Positions 9,734 through 18,097 of a stretch of 64,000 nt of DNA are shown piece after piece. Location of the stretch: NCBI RefSeq assembly GCF_003319185.1, contig NZ_QOHJ01000006.1, positions 248,001 through 312,000 on the forward strand, in the 5' to 3' direction. Within the stretch, counting starts at the first letter, position 1. Each line of letters opens with the position of its first letter. The position numbers were made by a program, and so were the translations under genes. Origin of the DNA: Blastococcus sp. TF02A-30 (lineage in GTDB: Bacteria; Actinomycetota; Actinomycetes; Mycobacteriales; Geodermatophilaceae). Under the pieces are notes generated by a model, which was given only the letters and a program-made list of their open reading frames with translations, made no database searches and was not told the origin of the DNA.

Positions 9734-11317
9734 GGCCGGCTCCTCGGCGACCTCCCGGTCCGCGATCTCCCGCTCGGCCTGCGCGCGCTCGGCCCGCTCC
9801 CGCTCGGCCTGCTCCCGCTCGGCGGCCCGGGCCGCGGCCCGCTCCGCGGCCGCGGCGGCGAAGTCGGCGGCCAGCCAGTCGTGGCCTTCGCGCAGCAGCG
9901 CCCAGAGCCGTTCCACGTGCGCCCGCGTCGTCGCCGGCGCCCCCACGGCCACGCGGAGCACCGCCCGGCCGCCGACGGTGGTGTGGGTCAGGAAGACCTC
10001 CCCGCCGTCGTTGAGCCGCTCCAGCAGGGTCATGGTGGCGACGTCGGCGTCCACCTCCTCCGGCCAGCTGGGGCGCAGGCAGACCAGGGACAGCGGGTGC
10101 GGGGCGACGACGTCGAAGCGCTCGTCGGCCGCCGCCCAGCCGGCCAGCTCCTGGGCGAGCGCCACGGAGCCGCGGATGTGCGCGCGCAGCCCCTCCGCGC
10201 CGTACCAGCGCAGCACGAACCACAGCTTCAGGGCGCGGAAGCGGCGGCCCAGCGGGATCTGCCAGTCGCGGAAGTCGACCACGGTGCCGGCGTCGGTCGC
10301 GGCGTTGCGGAGGTACTCGGGCAGGATCGCCAGGGCGCCGGTGAGCGCGGCGCGGTCGGCGACCCAGAACAGCGTGGCGTCGAACCCGGTGAGCAGCCAC
10401 TTGTGCGCGTCGGTGGTGTAGCTGTCGGCCCACTCGACGCCGGCCTGGAGCGGGCGGAGCTCGGGGGCGACCGCGCTGACCCCGGCGTAGGCGGCGTCCA
10501 CGTGCAGCCACGCGCCGTGCTTGCGGCAGATGGGCCCGATGGCGGCCAGGGGGTCGACCGCCGTCGTCGAGGTGGTGCCGACCGTCGCGCAGACGAGCAC
10601 CGGCGTGTAGCCCCGGGCGACGTCCCGCTCCATGCGGGCGGCGAGCTTGCCGGGGTCCATGGCCAGGTCGCCGTCGACCTCCACGATGCGCACCGCGTCG
10701 CTGCCGAGGCCGGCCACCCGGACCGCCTTCTCCATGGAGGAGTGCGTCTCCGAGGAGACGTAGACGGTCACCCGGTCGGGTTCCACGCCGTGGCGCACGG
10801 TCGCCCCGCCGGAGGCGCGGTGCAGGGCCGCGAGGAGGGCGACCAGGTTGGCGCCGGAGCTGGAGTCCTGGACGACGCCGCCGCCGGCGCCGGTCGACCG
10901 GAACGCGGCGGGCAGACCCAGGAGCTCGGCGAACCAGTCCATGACGTGCTGCTCGAGCTCCGTGGCCGCCGGGCTGGTCACCCACGACATGCCCTGGACG
11001 CCCAGGCCGGCGGACACCAGGTCGCCGAGGACCGACGGGCCGGAGGTGTTGGCGGGGAAGTAGCCGAAGAAGCCCGGGTGCTGCCAGTGCGTGAGCCCGG
11101 GGACGACGACGCGGTCGAGGTCGGCCAGCACCTCGCCGAAGGGCCGGCCCTGCTCCGGGGGAGCGGTGGGCAGCGCGGCCCGGACGTCGCCGGGGGCGAC
11201 CTGCGAGCGCACGGGGAACGAGCCGATGCGCGACCAGTAGTCGGCGATCCAGTCGACCACCTCGTGGCCGTGCTGCCGGAACTGCTCGGGCGTCATGTGC
11301 GGGGCGGGCTCGGTCAC
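9713..11317 (-). CDS. Pyridoxal-phosphate-dependent group II decarboxylase (aromatic-amino-acid type)
   Basis: The fold type I PLP decarboxylase family includes aromatic L-amino acid, tyrosine and glutamate decarboxylases. PGFFGYFPANTS near the N-terminus, HVDAAYAG, and the PLP lysine in TTDAHKWLLTGFDATLFW are all present. The body is about 480 residues of normal length. An extra C-terminal tail of about 45 residues is almost all Ala, Glu and Arg and is predicted to be a charged helix. The GTG at 11317 is chosen because TACCGT lies 6 bases upstream; the ATG at 11296 is an alternative, and a longer frame to 11398 would run through the tRNA gene. The exact amino-acid substrate cannot be told. 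Confidence 0.88.
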   Translation of the reverse strand: MTEPAPHMTPEQFRQHGHEVVDWIADYWSRIGSFPVRSQVAPGDVRAALPTAPPEQGRPFGEVLADLDRVVVPGLTHWQHPGFFGYFPANTSGPSVLGDLVSAGLGVQGMSWVTSPAATELEQHVMDWFAELLGLPAAFRSTGAGGGVVQDSSSGANLVALLAALHRASGGATVRHGVEPDRVTVYVSSETHSSMEKAVRVAGLGSDAVRIVEVDGDLAMDPGKLAARMERDVARGYTPVLVCATVGTTSTTAVDPLAAIGPICRKHGAWLHVDAAYAGVSAVAPELRPLQAGVEWADSYTTDAHKWLLTGFDATLFWVADRAALTGALAILPEYLRNAATDAGTVVDFRDWQIPLGRRFRALKLWFVLRWYGAEGLRAHIRGSVALAQELAGWAAADERFDVVAPHPLSLVCLRPSWPEEVDADVATMTLLERLNDGGEVFLTHTTVGGRAVLRVAVGAPATTRAHVERLWALLREGHDWLAADFAAAAAERAAARAAEREQAERERAERAQAEREIADREVAEEPAAGQPAG

Positions 11318-11323
11318 GCGCCC

Positions 11324-11329
11324 ACGGTA
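11324..11329 (-). promoter_or_regulatory. -10 element of the PLP decarboxylase gene, likely leaderless
   Basis: On the minus strand TACCGT ends 6 bases before the GTG start at 11317, with no ribosome-binding site in the gap. It lies between the tRNA-Leu gene and the decarboxylase. Confidence 0.5.
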
Positions 11330-11371
11330 TTGGGTGCCGCGACCGGGCCGGAACGCGGTCGACGGGCTCGG

Positions 11372-11445
11372 TGCCCCCGGTGCGACTCGAACGCACACTG
11401 CGCGGGTTTTGAATCCGCTCCCTCTGCCGATTGGGGTACGGGGGC
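11372..11445 (-). tRNA. tRNA-Leu (anticodon CAA), short variable arm
   Basis: The minus strand folds as a 74-base cloverleaf. Acceptor arms GCCCCCG/CGGGGGC pair perfectly, the discriminator is A, and the T arm is GTGCG-TTCGAGT-CGCAC. The anticodon loop is TTCAAAA, giving CAA for UUG leucine codons. The D arm CCC-CAATCGGCAGA-GGG looks like those of leucine tRNAs. The variable region is only 5 bases (GCAGT), whereas bacterial tRNA-Leu normally has a long variable arm. The last anticodon-stem pair is A-C. CCA is not encoded. Confidence 0.85.
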
Positions 11446-11510
11446 GTTCCGGAGCGGGCCCCGGTAGCCCGATGAGCGTAGCGGGGGAGGTGGGGGCGCC
11501 CGGTCCTGGC

Positions 11511-11516
11511 TAGGCT
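11511..11516 (+). promoter_or_regulatory. -10 element of pdtaR, likely leaderless
   Basis: TAGGCT ends 7 bases before the GTG start at 11524, and the seven bases between contain no ribosome site. Confidence 0.55.
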
Positions 11517-11523
11517 CTGCGAC

Positions 11524-12123
11524 GTGAGCAGCGAGACGATCCGGGTCCTCATCGCCGAGGACGAGGCGCTGATCCGCCTCGACCTCAAGGAGATGCTCGA
11601 GGAGGAGGGGTACTCGGTCGTCGCCGAGGTGGGCGACGGGCAGCAGGCCGTCGACCGCGCCCGCGAGCTGACGCCGGACCTCGTGATCCTCGACATCCAG
11701 ATGCCGGTGCTCGACGGGTTGTCGGCCGCCGAGCAGATCGCCTCGGCCCGGATCGCCCCCGTCATCGTGCTGACCGCCTTCAGCCAGCGCGAGCTGGTCG
11801 AGCGGGCCCGTGACGCCGGCGCCATGGCCTACCTGGTGAAGCCCTTCTCCAAGAACGACCTGGTCCCCGCCATCGAGGTGGCCCGCGCCCGGTTCACCGA
11901 GATGACGGCCCTGGACGGCGAGGTGCGCACGCTGGAGGAGCGGCTCGAGACCCGCAAGGTCGTGGAGCAGGCCAAGGGCAAGCTGATGGCCGACCGCGGG
12001 CTGACCGAGGCCGAGGCCTTCCGGTGGATCCAGCGGACCGCCATGAACCAGCGCACGTCGATGAAGGCCCTCGCCCAGGAGGTCCTCGACGGCACCGCCG
12101 CCCCGGAGGCGTCGCCCGCCTGA
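11524..12123 (+). CDS. pdtaR: ANTAR-domain response regulator, PdtaR-like
   Basis: PdtaR is the output regulator of the actinobacterial PdtaS/PdtaR two-component pair. It binds RNA through its ANTAR domain and acts by antitermination rather than DNA binding. The 199-residue protein has an N-terminal receiver (residues 1-125) with acidic pocket EDE, phosphoacceptor Asp in LVILDIQMP, the switch Thr in VLTAF and the lysine in LVKPF. The C-terminal ANTAR domain reads KGKLMADRGLTEAEAFRWIQ. No kinase gene is adjacent, consistent with the orphan location known for pdtaR. The start is supported by the leaderless -10 at 11511. Confidence 0.93.
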   Translation: MSSETIRVLIAEDEALIRLDLKEMLEEEGYSVVAEVGDGQQAVDRARELTPDLVILDIQMPVLDGLSAAEQIASARIAPVIVLTAFSQRELVERARDAGAMAYLVKPFSKNDLVPAIEVARARFTEMTALDGEVRTLEERLETRKVVEQAKGKLMADRGLTEAEAFRWIQRTAMNQRTSMKALAQEVLDGTAAPEASPA

Positions 12124-12395
12124 CCGTCGGTGTAGCGGCTCCACCCGCATCACCGGCAGTGCTTCCTTAGGCGGTTCCTTGCGGCCGCCTGGGAATCGAC
12201 GGACCGACCCGTACCGGTACGCGGGAATGGCAGAAGCGGCCATTTCCCCCCGCGATCACGAGACGGTCACGATCCCCCCACGTCCGGTTCGGCCCGTGCG
12301 GATCGCCCCCTAGGGTTCGTGTCCGCCGATCCCGTCGGGACGGCACGACGTCCGGCGCGCCGAACCGCGGCCCGCCGACTTGTTCAGGAGGACAT

Positions 12396-13550
12396 GTGCG
12401 TTTCTCGGTCAAGACGGGCGTTCCGCTGCTCGCCGCGGCGCTGGCGCTCACCGCCTGCGGCGGGACCACGGGTGGCGACGACGACAACGCTTCGGGCGGC
12501 GGCGACGCCGGCAGCTGCGAGGACATCGCGATCGGCTACTTCGGTGCACTGACCGGCGCGGCCGCCAACCTGGGCATCAACATCCGCAACGGCGTGCAGC
12601 TGGCGGTCGACCAGTTCAACGAGGAGAACGCCGACTGCCAGGTCGGGCTGGAGGAGTACGACTCCGCCGGTGACCCGAACCAGGCCACCGGTCTGGCCAC
12701 CCAGGCCATCGGTGACGACTCGGTGATCGGCATCGTCGGCCCCGCCTTCTCGGGCGAGTCCGACACCGCCGGCCCGATCTTCGCGGAGGGTGGCCTGCCC
12801 ACCATCTCCGCCTCGGCCACCAACCCGGCGCTCTCGACGAACGGCTGGGACACCTTCCACCGGATCCTCGGCAACGACGACAGCCAGGGCCCGGCGGCCG
12901 CGACCTACATCTCCGACGTCCTGCAGGCCCCGTCGGTCTTCGTCGTCGACGACGCGTCGGCCTACGGTGCCGGTCTCGCCGAGATCGTGAACGAGTCGCT
13001 CGCCGACGCGGTCGTGGGCGAGGACACCATCCAGACCGGTCAGACCGACTTCTCGGCCACCATCACCGCGATCCGCGACTCGGGTGCCGAGGCGGTCTTC
13101 TTCGGCGGCTACTACGCCGAGGCCGGCCTGCTGGTCCAGCAGATGCGCGGTGCCGGTGTCGACGCCACCTTCGTGGTGGCCGACGGCGTGAAGGACCCGG
13201 GCTTCATCGAGGCGGCCGGTGACGCCGCCGAGGGCACGATCATCACCTGCCCGTGCCTCCCGCCGGAGGAGCAGCAGGAGTTCTTCACCGCCTTCGAGGA
13301 GGCGTTCGGCTCCGCGCCGGCGACCTACTCGGCCGAGGCCTACGACGCGGCCAACGTGATGCTCGAGGGCATCAAGGAGGGCAACACCGACCGCGAGTCG
13401 CTGCTGGAGTGGATCAACGACTACAGCGGCGAGGGCATCACCAAGCAGGTGTCCTTCGACGAGAGCGGTGAGGTCGAGAACATCTCCGTCTGGGCCTACA
13501 AGGTCGAGAACGGCGAGATCGTGGCCGACCAGGAGATCGAGACCGACTGA
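12396..13550 (+). CDS. livJ: Branched-chain amino acid ABC transporter, substrate-binding lipoprotein
   Basis: This is the extracytoplasmic binding protein of a HAAT-type importer, holding leucine, isoleucine, valine or a related amide. The 384-residue protein begins with a short signal peptide and lipobox LTAC (lipidation at Cys21), followed by a Gly/Asp/Ser linker. The type I periplasmic-binding fold begins at DIAIGYFGALTG. The GTG start has a strong AGGAGG at 12387-12392. A very strong hairpin follows (13570-13609), separating it from the permease genes. This suggests the binding protein is made in excess of the membrane parts. Confidence 0.93.
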   Translation: MRFSVKTGVPLLAAALALTACGGTTGGDDDNASGGGDAGSCEDIAIGYFGALTGAAANLGINIRNGVQLAVDQFNEENADCQVGLEEYDSAGDPNQATGLATQAIGDDSVIGIVGPAFSGESDTAGPIFAEGGLPTISASATNPALSTNGWDTFHRILGNDDSQGPAAATYISDVLQAPSVFVVDDASAYGAGLAEIVNESLADAVVGEDTIQTGQTDFSATITAIRDSGAEAVFFGGYYAEAGLLVQQMRGAGVDATFVVADGVKDPGFIEAAGDAAEGTIITCPCLPPEEQQEFFTAFEEAFGSAPATYSAEAYDAANVMLEGIKEGNTDRESLLEWINDYSGEGITKQVSFDESGEVENISVWAYKVENGEIVADQEIETD

Positions 13551-13569
13551 TCTCCCGCTGACCCACCAG

Positions 13570-13609
13570 GGCGCGGCCGGGCCCCCTCGCTGAGGGAGCC
13601 CGGCCGCGC
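13570..13609 (+). terminator. Intra-operon hairpin between livJ and livH
   Basis: A 13-base arm (13570-13582) pairs perfectly with 13597-13609, extended inside by CCCTC/GAGGG. It lies 20 bases after the livJ stop and 28 bases before livH. It may act as a partial terminator or as a 3' mRNA stabiliser that raises livJ output over the permease genes. Confidence 0.6.
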
Positions 13610-13636
13610 CGACCTCTGCCGCGGCCCGGAGGCCCT

Positions 13637-14626
13637 GTGTCCTTCCTGATCAACAACTTCGTCGAGCTGACCGTCACCGGTCTCGTGCTCGGCGCCGTGT
13701 ACGGGCTCGTCGCCCTCGGCTACACGCTCGTCTACGGCGTGCTCCAGCTGATCAACTTCGCCCACTCCGAAGTCTGGATGTTCGGCAGCTTCGCCGCGGT
13801 CTGGGTGACCGTGGCCGTGGGCGTCGCCCCGGGCAGCGCCCTGCCGGTCGTGATCGGCGTCCTGCTGCTGGCGCTGCTGGCCGCCATGACCGTCAGCGGC
13901 GGCGTCGCCCTGCTGCTGGAGCGGGTGGCGTACCGCCGGCTCATCCGGCTCGACGCCCCCAAGCTCGTCGCGCTCATCAGCGCGATCGGCGCCAGCTTCG
14001 CGCTGGCCGAGATCATGGGTCTGCGCGACCGGATCGTCGGCTGGTTCGGGCTGCGCGACGACCTGGACCCCTACGTCCGGTCCGCGCGCGACAACACCCG
14101 TTTCCGCAACCCGCTGGAGACCGAGGGGCTGTTCACGGTCGGCGGGTACACGGTCACCAACGTCGACGTCATCATCATCGTCAGCGCGGTCGTCATGATG
14201 ATCGCGCTGGACCAGTTCATCCGGCGCACCCGCACCGGCAAGGGCATCCGCGCCGTGGCGCAGGACTCCGAGGCCGCCGCGCTCATGGGCGTCAACCGCA
14301 ACCGGATCATCCGCGCGACGTTCCTCGTCGGCGGGATCATGGCCGGCGCGGCGGCGCTGCTGTACCTGATGCGCTTCGGCGTCACCCGCTGGAACGCCGG
14401 CTTCCTGCTCGGCGTGAAGGCCTTCACCGCCGCGGTCCTCGGAGGCATCGGCAACGTGCGCGGCGCGCTGCTGGGCGGTTTCGTCCTCGGCCTGGCGGAG
14501 AACTACGGTTCGGCCCTGATCGGGTCGGAGTGGCGCGACGTCGTCGCGTTCCTGCTGCTGGTCGTCATCCTGCTGTTCCGGCCCACCGGGCTGCTCGGCG
14601 AGAGCCTGGGGAGGGCCCGCGCATGA
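13637..14626 (+). CDS. livH: Branched-chain amino acid ABC transporter permease LivH
   Basis: This is one of the two membrane-spanning subunits of the HAAT importer. The 329-residue protein shows hydrophobic helices from the N-terminus (GLVLGAVYGLVALGYTLVYG), the family stretch LINFAHSEVWMFG, and the conserved cytoplasmic loop AVAQDSEAAALMGVN that contacts the ATPase. The C-terminal helices include GGIGNVRGALLGG. The GTG start follows a GGCCCGGAGG-like ribosome site. It overlaps livM by 4 bases (ATGA), so the permeases are translationally coupled. Confidence 0.95.
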   Translation: MSFLINNFVELTVTGLVLGAVYGLVALGYTLVYGVLQLINFAHSEVWMFGSFAAVWVTVAVGVAPGSALPVVIGVLLLALLAAMTVSGGVALLLERVAYRRLIRLDAPKLVALISAIGASFALAEIMGLRDRIVGWFGLRDDLDPYVRSARDNTRFRNPLETEGLFTVGGYTVTNVDVIIIVSAVVMMIALDQFIRRTRTGKGIRAVAQDSEAAALMGVNRNRIIRATFLVGGIMAGAAALLYLMRFGVTRWNAGFLLGVKAFTAAVLGGIGNVRGALLGGFVLGLAENYGSALIGSEWRDVVAFLLLVVILLFRPTGLLGESLGRARA

Positions 14627-15810
14627 CTTCAGGGAAGGCTTCCCCCGACACCGAGTCGGGCTCGGCGCGCTCCATGGCGTGGGGACCGCGGCTGGGCTGG
14701 GACCGCGGCGCGCTGGCGCGCCGAGTGTCCGGCCTGCCCAAGCCGGTCAAGTGGGCGCTGATCGGGCTCCTGGTGGTGCTGCTCTACGCGCTGCCGCTGC
14801 TGGAGATCCCGATCATCAGCACCCCGGACACCGACTTCGGCGCGGTGCTGTTCACCGTGGCCAGCTACGTGCTGGTCGCGCTGGGGCTCAACATCGTGCT
14901 CGGCTACGCCGGCCTGCTCGACCTCGGGTACGTCGGCTTCTACGCCATCGGTGCCTACACCGTCGCCGTGCTCGGGTCGCTGCAGGCCCAGTGGTCCTGG
15001 TGGCTGCTCATCCCGCTGGCCGTGCTCTTCACGACCATCTCGGGTGTGCTGCTCGGCGCCCCGACGCTGCGCGTCCGCGGCGACTACCTGGCCATCGTCA
15101 CGCTCGGCTTCGGCGAGATCATCCGGCTCACCGCGCTGAACACCGAGTGGCTGGGTGCGGCGAAGGGCATCACCGGGGTCCCGCGGCCGCCGAGCGTCGA
15201 GCTGTTCGAGCTGCCGCACCTCCAGTGGGAGGGAGCCACGGCGTTCCTCGACCTGGACGACAAGACGACGTTCCTGTTCTTCGGCGTCGCCGACCAGGCC
15301 CCGTACTACTGGCTGGCGCTCACGGTGATCTTCGTGATCCTGGGGGCCGACCGGATGCTGCGCCTGTCCCGGATCGGCCGGGCGTGGGAGGCCACCCGCG
15401 AGGACGAGGACGCCGCCGAGCTCATGGGCGTCCCCACGTTCAAGTTCAAGCTGCTCGCCTTCGCCTCGGGCGCGTTCATCGGCGGCCTCTCCGGCGCCCT
15501 GTTCGCCTCGCGGCAGGGGTTCATCAACCCCGAGTCCTTCCAGCTGCTCCTGTCCATCCTGTTCGTCGCCGCCGTCGTCGTCGGCGGTGCCGGCAACCGG
15601 TGGGGCGTCATCCTGGGCGCCATCGTGGTGGCCTACCTGCCGGAGCGGTTCCGCGGCTTCGAGGAGTGGCGGCTGCTCGTCTTCGGTGCGGCGCTGCTCG
15701 TCTTGGCCAACTTCCGGCCGCAGGGGCTGATCCCCCCACGGCGGACCCGCCGGGCCCAAGCAGTGGACGAACAGCTCGAAGCACTCGAGGAAGGGGCCGA
15801 CCGTGCCTGA
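14623..15810 (+). CDS. livM: Branched-chain amino acid ABC transporter permease LivM
   Basis: This is the second membrane subunit of the importer. The 395-residue protein has an N-terminal hydrophilic extension of about 40 residues before the first helix, then the family motif LGLNIVLGYAGLLDLGYVGFYAIGAY and APTLRVRGDYLAIVTLGFGEIIRL. The ATPase-contact loop reads ATREDEDAAELMGV. The ATG at 14623 sits in the livH stop (ATGA). A short acidic C-terminal tail overlaps the start of livG by 8 bases. No abnormal features are seen. Confidence 0.95.
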   Translation: MTSGKASPDTESGSARSMAWGPRLGWDRGALARRVSGLPKPVKWALIGLLVVLLYALPLLEIPIISTPDTDFGAVLFTVASYVLVALGLNIVLGYAGLLDLGYVGFYAIGAYTVAVLGSLQAQWSWWLLIPLAVLFTTISGVLLGAPTLRVRGDYLAIVTLGFGEIIRLTALNTEWLGAAKGITGVPRPPSVELFELPHLQWEGATAFLDLDDKTTFLFFGVADQAPYYWLALTVIFVILGADRMLRLSRIGRAWEATREDEDAAELMGVPTFKFKLLAFASGAFIGGLSGALFASRQGFINPESFQLLLSILFVAAVVVGGAGNRWGVILGAIVVAYLPERFRGFEEWRLLVFGAALLVLANFRPQGLIPPRRTRRAQAVDEQLEALEEGADRA

Positions 15811-16627
15811 GGCACCGCTGGCCGAGCAGTCCGCGCCCCGCACGGGGGCGGCGCTGCTCGAGCTCGACGACGTCAGCATCCAGTTCGGTGGTCTCAAGGC
15901 CCTCGACGGCGTGAGCTTCGCCGTGCGCGAGGGCGAGATCCTCGGGCTGATCGGGCCCAACGGCGCCGGCAAGACCACCTGCTTCAACGTGATGACCGGG
16001 GTCTACCAGCCGACGTCGGGGCAGGTCCGCTTCGCCGGTGAGCCGCTGGGCCGGCGCAAGCGCTTCGCCATCACCCGGCTGGGCATCGCGCGCACGTTCC
16101 AGAACATCCGGCTGTTCGGCAACATGACGGCGCTGGAGAACGTCCTGGTCGGTGCGGACGCCCACCACCGCACCAACGTCATCGACGCGCTCGTCCGGTC
16201 CCCGCGGCACCGCCGCGAGGAGCGGGAGGGCGAGGAGACCGCGCGCGAGGTCATGCGCTTCCTCGGCCTGGAGCGCCGGGCCGACGAGCTGGCCCGCAAC
16301 CTGTCCTACGGCGAGCAGCGCCGGCTCGAGATCGCCCGCGCCATGGCGACCAAGCCGAGGCTGCTGTGCCTGGACGAGCCGGCGGCCGGGTTCAACCCGG
16401 CCGAGAAGGCCCAGCTGATGGACCTGATCCGGCGGATCCGCGACCGCGGCCTCACCGTGCTGCTCATCGAGCACGACATGGGCCTGGTCATGGGCGTGTC
16501 CGACCGCGTCGCGGTGCTCGAGTTCGGGCGCAAGATCGCCGAAGGGGTGCCGGCGGAGATCCGCAACGACCCTGCGGTGATCGCCGCGTACCTGGGCACC
16601 GAGGTCGACGAGGAAGGGGACCTCTGA
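15803..16627 (+). CDS. livG: Branched-chain amino acid ABC transporter ATP-binding protein LivG
   Basis: This is one of the two cytoplasmic ATPases powering the importer. The 274-residue protein carries Walker A GPNGAGKTT, the signature LSYGEQRRLEIARAMA and Walker B RLLCLDEPAAGFNP. The C-terminus matches the BCA_ABC_TP_C region (NDPAVIAAYLGTE), which is typical of LivG. It starts with GTG inside the end of livM and overlaps livF by 1-3 bases, so all four membrane and ATPase genes form one translationally coupled unit. Confidence 0.95.
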   Translation: MPEAPLAEQSAPRTGAALLELDDVSIQFGGLKALDGVSFAVREGEILGLIGPNGAGKTTCFNVMTGVYQPTSGQVRFAGEPLGRRKRFAITRLGIARTFQNIRLFGNMTALENVLVGADAHHRTNVIDALVRSPRHRREEREGEETAREVMRFLGLERRADELARNLSYGEQRRLEIARAMATKPRLLCLDEPAAGFNPAEKAQLMDLIRRIRDRGLTVLLIEHDMGLVMGVSDRVAVLEFGRKIAEGVPAEIRNDPAVIAAYLGTEVDEEGDL

Positions 16628-17343
16628 TGCTGCTCGAGGTCGAGGGGCTGTGCGTCAACTACGGGCGCATCGAGGCCATCCGGGACATCACCTTCTCCGT
16701 CGAGCAGGGGTCGGTGGTCACGCTCATCGGGGCCAACGGCGCCGGCAAGACGACGACGCTGAAGACGCTGTCCGGCCTGCGCAAGGTGCGGGCCGGGGCC
16801 GTCCGGTTCCAGGGCCGCGACATCACCCACATGGCGTCGCACGAGCGGGTCCCTCTGGGCATCAGCCAGTCGCCCGAGGGGCGGCGGATCTTCCCGGGCA
16901 TGACCGTCGTCGAGAACCTGGACATGGGCGCGTACGCGCGCGCGGACCGGGCCAGGACGCGGTCGGCGGACCTGGAGCGGGTCTTCGGGCTGTTCCCGCG
17001 GCTCTACGAGCGGCGCGACCAGGCGGCGGGCACGATGTCCGGCGGCGAGCAGCAGATGCTGGCCATCGGGCGGGCGCTCATGTCGCACCCGACGCTGCTG
17101 CTGCTGGACGAACCGTCCATGGGGCTGGCGCCCAAGCTGATCCAGCAGATCTTCTCGATCATCAAGGAGATCCGCGAGCAGGGGACGACGATCCTGCTGG
17201 TCGAGCAGAACGCCGCCCAGGCGCTCAAGATCGCCGACCGCGCCTACATCCTCGAGACCGGTGAGGTCGTGCGGGAGGGCCTGGGCCGGGAGCTCGCCGA
17301 CGACGACAGCGTCCGCGCGGCGTACCTCGGTGGTGACGTCTAG
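16627..17343 (+). CDS. livF: Branched-chain amino acid ABC transporter ATP-binding protein LivF
   Basis: This is the second ATPase of the importer. The 238-residue protein has Walker A GANGAGKTT, signature MSGGEQQMLAIGRALM and Walker B TLLLLDEPSMGLAP, and ends in DDDSVRAAYLGGDV as LivF proteins do. Its ATG shares the A of the livG TGA stop. It is the last gene of the liv cluster; an inverted repeat 63 bases downstream (17406-17438) may end the operon. Confidence 0.95.
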   Translation: MLLEVEGLCVNYGRIEAIRDITFSVEQGSVVTLIGANGAGKTTTLKTLSGLRKVRAGAVRFQGRDITHMASHERVPLGISQSPEGRRIFPGMTVVENLDMGAYARADRARTRSADLERVFGLFPRLYERRDQAAGTMSGGEQQMLAIGRALMSHPTLLLLDEPSMGLAPKLIQQIFSIIKEIREQGTTILLVEQNAAQALKIADRAYILETGEVVREGLGRELADDDSVRAAYLGGDV

Positions 17344-17405
17344 GTCGCGAGACGCCGCGCCCGTCCCGTGCGTCACACGGGTCGGCGCGCCGCTCGCTCC
17401 TCCCC

Positions 17406-17438
17406 GGAGCGGTGGGTGCACCCTGCGCTCACCGCTCC
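17406..17438 (+). terminator. Possible terminator after the liv operon
   Basis: The 9-base arm 17406-17414 pairs perfectly with 17430-17438, with a 15-base loop. It is immediately followed by the GGGGGAGG ribosome site of the acetyltransferase gene, so it could instead be a leader structure of that gene. Confidence 0.35.
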
Positions 17439-17452
17439 AGGGGGAGGCACCC

Positions 17453-18097
17453 GTGCCAGGGTCCGCACCGCGTTCCCGCGTCGTCACGCGCACCGCGCGT
17501 CCTGACGACCTGCCCGCCGTGCTGGCGCTCGTGCGCCAGCACCGCGCCGACGCCCACGCGGAGGAGGTGCTGACCGGCCAGGTGCCCGGCGCCGCCGCCG
17601 CCGCGGGGTTCCGGAGGCTGCTGGCCGATCCGCACCACGAGGTGGTGCTGGCGGTCCTCCCCGGTCCGAGCGCGGCCGACGGCGGGGCGGACACCGCCGA
17701 GGTGGCCGTGGGACTGGCCGTGCTGGGCGTCGACCCGCTCTCGGTCGTCCTCGGCGTGCCGCAGGTGACCGTCGACAACCTGGTCGTGCACCGGGAGCAC
17801 CGCCGTCGCGGTGCCGGTGCTGCCCTGCTGGCGGCCGCGGCCGAGCACGCCTCGCGCGTGGGCGCCGCGCACGTGGTGGCCGCGGTCGGTGGGCACGAGG
17901 CGGAGCGGCAGCGCTTCCTCGCCCGGATGGGCTTCGCGCCGCTGACCACGCGGCGGATCGTCGCCGTCGAGACGCTGGGCCGGACCCTGGCGTCGTGGCG
18001 GCGCAGCTGGCTGCCGGTCCCGCAGCCGCGGCGGGTCCTGCCGGCCGCGCGCCGGCGGCCGGTGCCGCCGGCGCGGTCGGCTACCGCTTCGGGCTGA
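17453..18097 (+). CDS. GNAT-family N-acetyltransferase
   Basis: This is a 214-residue protein of the Gcn5-related acetyltransferase fold. The acetyl-CoA motif A is visible as VHREHRRRGAGAALLAAAAEHA, preceded by VTVDNLVV. The GTG at 17453 is chosen for the GGGGGAGG ribosome site 5-12 bases upstream; an earlier in-frame GTG/ATG would overlap livF and adds no family-like sequence. The C-terminal 45 residues are Arg/Pro/Ala-rich and probably disordered. The 3' end overlaps the convergent hotdog gene by 17 bases. The substrate is unknown. Confidence 0.8.
   Translation: MPGSAPRSRVVTRTARPDDLPAVLALVRQHRADAHAEEVLTGQVPGAAAAAGFRRLLADPHHEVVLAVLPGPSAADGGADTAEVAVGLAVLGVDPLSVVLGVPQVTVDNLVVHREHRRRGAGAALLAAAAEHASRVGAAHVVAAVGGHEAERQRFLARMGFAPLTTRRIVAVETLGRTLASWRRSWLPVPQPRRVLPAARRRPVPPARSATASG

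Noticed and set aside
11318-11398. Longer start for the PLP decarboxylase
   Set aside because: It would translate through the 3' end of the tRNA-Leu gene, and a -10 hexamer sits inside the extension.
11373-11445. Reading the tRNA on the plus strand as glutamine (TTG)
   Set aside because: The T-loop sequence TTCGAGTC is correctly placed at the 3' side only on the minus strand, so the anticodon is CAA.
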